A stretch of DNA of 64,000 nt from positions 15,879,929 to 15,943,928 of the forward strand of contig CM068541.1 of assembly GCA_035048495.1 (NCBI GenBank). The letters run 5' to 3'. The first letter of the stretch is position 1; the number at the start of each line of letters is the position of its first letter. This DNA is from Euptelea pleiosperma (taxonomy: Eukaryota; Streptophyta; Magnoliopsida; Ranunculales; Eupteleaceae). Both the position numbers and the translations under genes were made by a program. The notes under the pieces were generated by a model, which saw nothing but the letters and a program-made list of their open reading frames with translations, ran no database searches and was not told where the DNA came from. Positions 57,141 through 64,000 of this stretch are shown in pieces.

Positions 57141-57690
57141 CTTTCTTAGAGTGCAATAAGCTCTCAAATTTTCATAAACAGAAATCTAAGCAACTTCTAC
57201 TAGTTGCTTTTGCAATAAGTTGTTCTTAAAAATTTCGTTACAAGTGTATCCTTAAGAAACTTTTACAATACCAAAACTATTTTGAGAAAAAGGAAGCGGG
57301 TTTAAGTACATTTAACTACTTTTATTGGTAAAATAAGTATTTACTAAACACCATAGAAAGGTCTTTTAAGAAAAAATGCTTTTATTGTATGGTTACTGTG
57401 GGTACCGTATTTTTCGGTAAGTAATATGTCATGTGAGATACGAAAGGTACACCTGGCGTCACCTAGCATGTGTGAATAAATGTGCCGTAGAAGGCAGATG
57501 CAATTACCCGCACCTTCTTCGGTTGCACGTCATCCATTTACAGAAAGAGCCACATGTCAGATGAGACATTCGAAGAAAGTGCTCCTGGGACAAGTTAGTA
57601 ACAGAATGCATTGAAGTCTCAACAATAAATATATCGATAAAGCATTCAAACTTTTCCAACATATTGGAACAACATTTCACTTGCCGGGAT
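57141..57690. other. Intergenic sequence without a recognised feature
   Basis: AT-rich then more GC-rich from 57420; the latter may be the LTR or leader of the gypsy-like remnant downstream, but no ends are visible. Confidence 0.35.
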
Positions 57691-57910
57691 AGACCTTCAA
57701 CTCATCCCGACAAGGTCGAACAGTACACTCGATGGGATCAACCGACAACTCATCTCGACAAGTTCAACAATATACGTGACGGCACCAACATTCAACTCAT
57801 CCCGACAAGTTCGAACTGTACAATCGATGAGATCAACCTATATCTTATCATGATGAGGTCAAACAGCATACTCGATGGGTTCGACATACAACATATCCCA
57901 ACAAATAAAA
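57690..57910 (+). repeat. 48-bp minisatellite, five units, open frame kept
   Basis: CTCATCCCGACAAGGTCGAA and variants start at 57701, 57749, 57796, 57844 and 57892 (47-48 bp apart). Since 48 is 16 codons, a 125-codon ORF (57664-58041) runs through it with repeated THPDKVEQYTRWDQP-type peptides. I regard the ORF as incidental. Confidence 0.85.
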
Positions 57911-59600
57911 GACATCAAACTCGACTAAAACGACTAAGTATCCTGACTGTTATATCTATTACATGTGGATCATCTATTCAAATAGGATCATATGGTAATA
58001 GGTTCAATGGGTATTGTTTTTCCGCTACTTTCTCTCATTAGAGATATCAGCCATGCAAGATTGACACCTCAGTCTTTTTGGAACTAACCGAATGAGAGAA
58101 GTTCAGATCTAATAGGAAAATGTTGTATCTAATAAACTCTTCGGATCTGATCAACGAGAAGTGGACGCGTGGAAGGTGAGTCATCCGATTCTCAATCTAT
58201 AAGTATGTCATGTTTAAGACTGAGAAAAGGATATGGATCTGTTGATCTAAGATTAATGAGACTCTTTGACACTAACTTGATCGTCGGAGCTTTGTCAACA
58301 GGTGCACCACTGCCGTTCCTGAAGAAGTTACTCTGCCGATTGCAGCAAGGAGACATCCAGATTATTTACATCTGTCAAATCTACCTCGAGATACGAATCA
58401 TTTACCTTGAAGATTGTGTGTGATAAGATCATATATTTTTCTCCCACAATTACCAAAAAACTTAAACACTTAAGATATAAGCGCTATTGGATAAGTACTT
58501 AAGATAAGCTTAAGCTTACCCAATTAATGCAAGACATGCTTTCTAGAAGGTGGGGTGGGGACACATTAGTTGATTGAGTGCTCTTAATTGTTTATACTTT
58601 TTGATCATCCAAAAGGATGGCAATTGATTGGTCATCCAATTGACTTATGGAAAATGATGTTATCAGTTTCGAAAATGGTATTCAATATCCATTCATTTGG
58701 TATGAACTTGAACATATCCAACAATGTAGACATAGGGAGAATGTCCTCTTAGGCTGATAGCAACATTGCTCACAACCATGGTTCAAGGTCTTGCTTTTGA
58801 TGACATGATCCCATGTGGTACGATCGGATTGGTTCAATCCAGTGTAATCCGAAATGAGACAGAACTTCAAAACCCTTGTCGTTTGTCAATGGTTTATAGC
58901 AGACTTCAAAACCATTGCAGTCAACGATCAGTGGCGGAGCCCAAGGGGGGCATCCCCCCCCCCCCCCCCCCCCCCCTTAACTTCCAAAATCACCTTAGGG
59001 AGCAGTGGCTGAGCCAGGAGAAGGCAAGTAGTGGTGAACCTAGGGGAGCTAGTTCCCCCCCTCAACCGGAAGTTGCCGCCCAACCTGCCCTATGTGACGC
59101 CTTGTCTCCCTTGAACAAAATCTTGTCTTTGTCATCGATACAACATATATTTAGCAATCTTAGTAAAAGCATCTTTAAGAGTAGTACAATAATTATTGGG
59201 TTGTGACCGTTGGATTTGTAAAATGCGCAATTTACACTGCATAAAATGATATATAGACAAGAGGATGATTGAACTCATTAGGTTAACTTTAGCATAGCTC
59301 GAGATTTAAGGAACTTTCAAAAAGAACTCATTAGGTATCCCATTCCCACATATTTTAATGGTTTTGCGAACAAGATTGTCTCTGATCGACCTCTCATATC
59401 CTTGCCCACCAATTCTACAATTTATCTTCGACCCCCATGCTAATGAGCAACCCTAGCTCTCATGGTAGACAAAAAAGAAATTCCTATTAGCGGGCACGTA
59501 ACCCTTGCGCGAGCAAAACTACCGTCTTAGTGCTATATGCGAGTATCAAAAGGGCATTTTGTGAATGGAAGTCGGTATACAACACCGTATGATGTGTGGC
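57911..59600. other. Intergenic sequence with a 23-base C-run
   Basis: No domain recognised. CAGTGGCGGAGCCC at about 58929 directly before a C-run (58954-58976) is a common start of a plant dispersed repeat. ORF 58766-59206 spans the C-run and is not credible as a gene. Confidence 0.4.
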
Positions 59601-59605
59601 TGCTA

Positions 59606-59940
59606 TCTGATAGACAAGTTGCACATGTCATCATCTGATGTGAGAGGTGCCGTCTGATAGACAAGTTGTACTTGTCACCGTCTCATCTGTAGGGTGCTGT
59701 CTGATAGATAAGTTGCATAGGTTATCGTCTGACTTGCGAGGTTCTGTCTGATAGACAAGTTGTACATGTCACCTTTCTGAAGTGCAGGGTGCCGTCTGAT
59801 AAATAAGTTGCACGGGTCATCGTCTGACGTGCGAGGTGTCGTCTGATAGATAAGTTGCACGGGTCATCGTCTGACATGCGAGATGTCGTCTGATAGACAA
59901 GTTCATCATGTCACTATCTGACGTGCGGGGTGTTGTCTGT
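59606..59940. repeat. 47-bp minisatellite, about seven units
   Basis: TCTGATAGACAAGTTGCAC and variants start at 59606, 59653, 59700, 59747, 59795, 59842 and 59889, with a final partial unit near 59936. Units carry GTCATCGTCTGACRTGCGAG. Confidence 0.9.
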
Positions 59941-59999
59941 CTTTTGTTTGGGATATCTACAAATATCGAAAGGTAATGACTTTATGAGAGAATGATGAC

Positions 60000-60260
60000 A
60001 CCGTTATGTACAAGTTTTTGCCTTAGAGTATGCAATGAGAAGCTTTAATTTGTTCCATCAGCTTCCATTGAGAACGATTGACAAGTTTTCAAAGCTTGGC
60101 AAACTCTTTATTGAGCATTACTCTTGTTACAAGAAATAGAAAAAAGACGTTGACACTCTTTTTAACTTGGAGAAGGTGGATGGAGAACTATTCATGATTT
60201 TCTAAAGTGATTCAAAGTTGAGATGTTGCAAGTTGAGAATTATAGCGATTGGTCCGATTA
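60000..60260 (+). pseudogene. Ty3/gypsy-like gag remnant
   Basis: LPLRTIDKFSKLGKLFIEHY, a stop, then KKDVDTLFNLEKVDGE and, one frame over, EMLQVENYSD match the spacing of the plant retrotransposon gag domain. Several stops and at least one frameshift. The minisatellites upstream may belong to its leader. Confidence 0.55.
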
Positions 60261-61085
60261 AAATAGTATTTTAATTATTTTCTTACTAATACTCTAAATT
60301 AATAAGAATCTCATTGAAAATCCAGTTACGTGTGGTGAACAGATTTCCAATTGTATTCAAACGTAGAATGGAAGACTTACTAAAACTCTAATCCAATATT
60401 AATTACAATTATAAGGAGATTCCAATCTTTTTTTAGAATTGAACTTCCTGTGGCATGTTGTGATAAGAGTTTCCCTCAATTGACGGATCTGAAGAATAGA
60501 AAATCTCTAAGAACTTCCCTTTAAATCTATAAATTAAGGTCATGTGCAAAGCTATGATCATTTCATCTTAGTGAATTCAATTGCAACTCTGTCTTTCTCC
60601 TCTTACTTAAGTATCAGAGTGTTTTGTTGCAAATACTACACGACATCCAATCAGCAGAAGAGGCAAAATTCTGACTTCTCAGTCAAGCTGACCTTAGAGA
60701 TTGTGTGGTGAAGAAATTTCCCTACAAGGCAGGTTGTGGGTCTTTGAATTTGTGAGCATCATCTGATTATGGAATCCCACATAAGTGAGATGTATGAATT
60801 ATACTTGCAATAGCTTTCATGAAAGCATGACAGAACCAAGAACCCGTTGTCCGCTATCTCTACTAGATTTCAAGGTAGCAATAAACCTAAACCAAATCTT
60901 TACCTCAACAGTGTCACAGTCTCTCTGGTTTTGCATAGAACAAAAATTGCCAATCTTACGTGGCATGTGATGCAAATGACGTACGAAGGATGGACACATG
61001 TCAAAAAAAGATTTTGGGTTGGTACTCAACACTTTTATGCGGCATGTGATGCGAAAGGCGCTTTTATCCAGGTCAATGACGGCAA
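60261..61085. other. Intergenic sequence without a recognised feature
   Basis: No domain or repeat supported. Confidence 0.35.
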
Positions 61086-61090
61086 GGTCC

Positions 61091-61436
61091 AAAATGACAG
61101 GATTCTGTACAGGACACAATATATGCCATGTGGCACGCTCTTGGAGGACTCTGACCTTATGAATGTTTGGCCAACCCCTAGGTGGACCTACAGACCAAAA
61201 TTCAGCTTGATTAGTGATTACTAGACGTTGGTTTGGACTTATTTTCATGGGTTGATCACTGTGGGAATTATAGCAATTTTGAGGTACAAAGATCCAACGC
61301 CTAGAAATCACACATCAGGCTGAATTTTGGTTTGTAGGTCCACCTAGGAATTGGCCAAACATCCATACGGTCAGAGTCCTCTTAAGAGTGTGCCATGTGG
61401 CACATATTCGTGTCCTGTACAGAATCCTGTCATTTT
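61091..61436. repeat. Palindromic core element (P1) with perfect outer arms
   Basis: Outer arms AAAATGACAGGATTCTGTAC and GTACAGAATCCTGTCATTTT are perfect inverses and extend to GGACAC/GTGTCC. The core has GGAGGACTCTGACCTTATGA, CAGCTTGATTAGTGATTACT and AACATCCATACGGTCAGAGT. No target duplication found. It gives rise to opposing ORFs at 60847-61224 and 60817-61311. Confidence 0.8.
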
Positions 61437-61439
61437 AGG

Positions 61440-64000
61440 GCTGTCAACGGAGCCCAACCCCAAGAATTGATTTTGCTCCATGGTGGTGCGATTTCCTCAG
61501 AATCATTGCTCCGCCACTCTATCTCTGACCCCCGCTGTGGTTGCACTCCTCCCTAATCTAGTTCTCCACTCCCCCTGCCCCTCCTCCCTAGACCCTTCCT
61601 AACCTTTTCTCCTACCCCTGCCTCCTTTCCCTAGACTCTACTTTTCCCCATCCCTAATTACTCCCTCGCTACCGAATCATCGCTCCCCCTTCCAATCTCA
61701 TCAATTCTTTGGGCGGGGTTCCTTCCTCAACGCCATGTGTTCTCCTCTCATCCTTTCACCACTGTCTCAAGTCATCTCTTAACCTGACTTGGCCCTTGTG
61801 TGACGTCACAATACTCCTCAACCACCTCCATTCGTCATCTCGAACCTTACCACCATCATCGCGTACTCCTCCCACTACCTACCCTATGCTAGCCCCATGG
61901 CAACCCCTATACAGGTAGGGACTACAGTGCCCTCCAACCACTACCATCCACTTTCCATATCCTACCAATCCAAAAACCACCACCATCTCCCACGCACTAA
62001 CACCCTCCGCCACCCGCGATGAAGCTACCAATGGCCGACCGTGCAGCCACTAGTAACCCTCAAATTATATCAAATTTAAGCATGGCCCTTACCAACAAAA
62101 TGTCGTTTGGATGTCGAGAAGGCCCGGTTCTTCTACCTCACCTTGAAGTGATCCAACAAGGACTAACTGAATGGAGATTTGTCATAGTCGAAAAAATCCT
62201 TGCTGAAAAAATCACAGCTCCAATCAGAGTCCAACATAGTGTGTCTAGTTCCTGGGGCAGTGCTCGACGATTTCAATTTGTAGAACTAGGAGGTAACTTC
62301 TTTGCCTTCTTGTTCGTTAATGAACGCGACCAAACTTGGGTGTTAGATGAAGGATCGTGGACAATCCATTCTCACTTAATGATCCTTCAGAAAAGAGATA
62401 CACCAAAACCACTGACGGAACTCATCTTCTGGCACTGCCCATTCTAGGTGCAAGCACATGGAACACCGGCAGAACTGCATAGCCCGAAAACTGCAAAAGA
62501 TATGGCGAACCATGCTGGCACACTCATCAAGGTAGAGCAACATACCTTAGAATCCCATAAAAATGTAAATTTCTTAGATTTCGGAGTATGTTAGATCTAC
62601 GGAAAGGTCTTGTTCCTGGTCTATGGATGCCATTCAAAGGCTACTGGCATTGGATTGAATTTAAATATGAACGCCTTCCACACTTCTGCTTCAAGTGTGG
62701 CAGGATAGGGCACTTAGAATCTCAATGCCAGGAACCACCACCAGAAGTCTCACAAGAAGAACCTCTTGAAGTATGGCAAGACCCAATGACGAGAAAGTAT
62801 GGTGCATGGATGCGTGCTGAATCAAAGGCAGAAGAGGAAAACCGCATGAGACTCGAATTTTCAGGCCTTCTATTCTTTCATACTCCAACAAGCACAGGCC
62901 CCCGAGACATCCTAAAAGACATGCACCTCAAAGAACTACTACCTACACGTCGAACTTGCTACCCTATATTGGATGGAGTCCCTGAAACCCTAAAGCGCAT
63001 GTGGCAAATCCTCCCCTTCAGGATACTCAACCGATATCCAACCTTCCCCCCAATTCTGACCCCTCCCCAGCCACCAATCCATCCCATAACGTCTCATCCC
63101 CATAGCCGCCTACACCCAATGTCAACCTCTCACACCACAGTGGAGAACCAGAACTCAAGGGCCAAGTGGTAGAGGGGACAACACCTTATAATGTCACAAT
63201 GTTGCCTGCCCGAAAAAGAACTATGGAAGATATACACAGCATTGAGGAGTCGACCAGACACTCTGATAGTCTCGAGATCGAGGGAAGCAATGATTCTCCA
63301 GACATAGCCCAGAGCGAGGTAAGATTCTATAACTCAATGCATTGTCAATTGAGCATCTTTCTTTTGTTTGAACTTTTCGATCGGGTGTGGGTGGCGGGCC
63401 CTTATCCGCCCCCCAGGTTTTATATGAAGATATTGGCCTGGAATTGTCGAGGGAGTGGGAAACCCTCGACAGTTAGGGCCCTTAAAACCCACATCCGAAT
63501 GAAAAATCCAGATCTTTTCTTCCTCTCGGAAACAAAGGCGTCTAATGAAAAATGTGTACAACTGGTCAAACGCCTTGGTTTTAAAATTTTTGTTGCTCAT
63601 GATCCTATTGGTTGGAGTGGTGGTCTTTTGCTCTTCTAGAAAGAAGGGATACACATTGATATTCTCCATAAAACAATCGAGGTATCCACGTTCGTATCAA
63701 AGGTGCTCCAGTGCATTGTCCATGGACTATATCCTTCGTATATGGGGATCCTCGAACAAACCATAGACAGATTCTTTGGCGTGATCTCATGTCTATGCAG
63801 GACACTTTGGGGGGGGGGGGGGCTGTGGCTAGTCATGGGGGACTTCAATGAAATTTCCCACCCATGGGAAAAGAAAGGAGGCACATCTAAACAACGTAGA
63901 ATTAATCATGCACATGTAGAATTCATGCATAATGCAGACTTTTTCAGATCTTGGGTTTGTGGGGCCCACCTATAGATGGTCTAATAAAAGAGTCGGATTA
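61440..64000 (+). mobile_element. L1-type LINE, 5' half, running off the right edge
   Basis: A C-rich leader (61440-62018) precedes ORF1. ORF1 part 1 (62019-62447) carries the DUF4283-type domain (FQFVELGGNFFAFLFVNERD) and ends at a TAG where Trp is expected. After a frameshift, part 2 (62588-63172) has WMPFKGYWHWIEFKYERLPH and the knuckle CFKCGRIGHLESQC. ORF2 begins at 63424 with MKILAWNCRGSGKPSTVRAL, the endonuclease start. It is broken by a TAG at 63637, a frame change before about 63700, a 14-G run (63809-63822) and another shift before GFVGPTYRW-type bases near 63955. GDFNE is intact. The polymerase must lie beyond the window. Confidence 0.88.

Noticed and set aside
57664..58041. 125-codon ORF with 16-residue repeats
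   Set aside because: The 48-bp minisatellite keeps any frame open; no start context, no homology recognised.
58766..59206. 146-codon ORF with a Pro run
   Set aside because: The Pro run is the 23-base C homopolymer; the flanks look like a dispersed repeat start, not an exon.
60817..61311. 164-codon minus and 125-codon plus ORFs facing each other
   Set aside because: Both run through the palindromic element at 61091-61436 and have no recognised domain.
61709..61918. 69-codon Ser/Pro-rich ORF
   Set aside because: Composition-driven in the C-rich LINE leader; ORF1 proper starts at 62019.

Overview
The window looks like nuclear DNA of a flowering plant with a repeat-rich, probably large genome. 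It holds four recognisable spliced or single-exon host genes of angiosperm type, set in a dense, nested bed of L1 LINE pieces, solo LTRs, copia and gypsy remnants, endogenous pararetrovirus pieces, a TRIM element and many short palindromic elements. I cannot name the species. There are no bacterial operons, CRISPR arrays or rRNA genes, and I found no convincing free-standing tRNA gene.

Host genes, left to right. (1) The first two coding exons of an SH3 domain-containing protein of the SH3P3 type, minus strand (exon 1 at 8022-8081, exon 2 at 3192-3314). The remaining exons lie left of the window. Both are too short to show as ORFs, and introns 1 and 2 are full of transposon debris. (2) A three-exon plus-strand gene (27234-28445) for a 294-residue acidic, Ser-rich plant protein of unknown function. 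It has a basic N-terminus and a short conserved WKSCCGLF tail, and may have a very long 3'UTR intron. (3) A four-exon minus-strand AWPM-19 (PM19-like) plasma-membrane protein gene (46275-47905). (4) A single-exon minus-strand gene (52736-53677) for a long coiled-coil, tail-anchored protein resembling the peroxisomal and mitochondrial division factors PMD1/PMD2.

Repeat layout. 0-8 kb: introns of the SH3P3-like gene with L1 pieces, a copia 3' end plus LTR, a Tourist-like MITE and a cluster of GTGGCCCGTGCCC repeats. 8.5-27 kb: many copies of a long palindromic element, two solo LTRs with exact 5-bp target duplications, and several tandem repeats. 28.5-43.5 kb: a degraded 268-bp tandem repeat, L1 3' ends, three Caulimoviridae-like fragments, a third solo LTR, a 1.45-kb inverted repeat carrying a 315-bp TRIM, and a copia reverse-transcriptase remnant. 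48-57 kb: more palindromic elements and a minus-strand L1. 57-61 kb: two minisatellites (48 and 47 bp) and a gypsy gag remnant. 61.4-64 kb: the 5' half of a plus-strand L1 with broken ORF1 and ORF2, running off the right edge.

The host genes do not form a pathway. The most unusual material is repeat architecture: palindromic elements that keep one inner core while their outer inverted arms differ, and related-looking solo LTRs whose internal arrays are built from unrelated palindromic words. Transposon lineage names are from pattern recognition only; no search was run.
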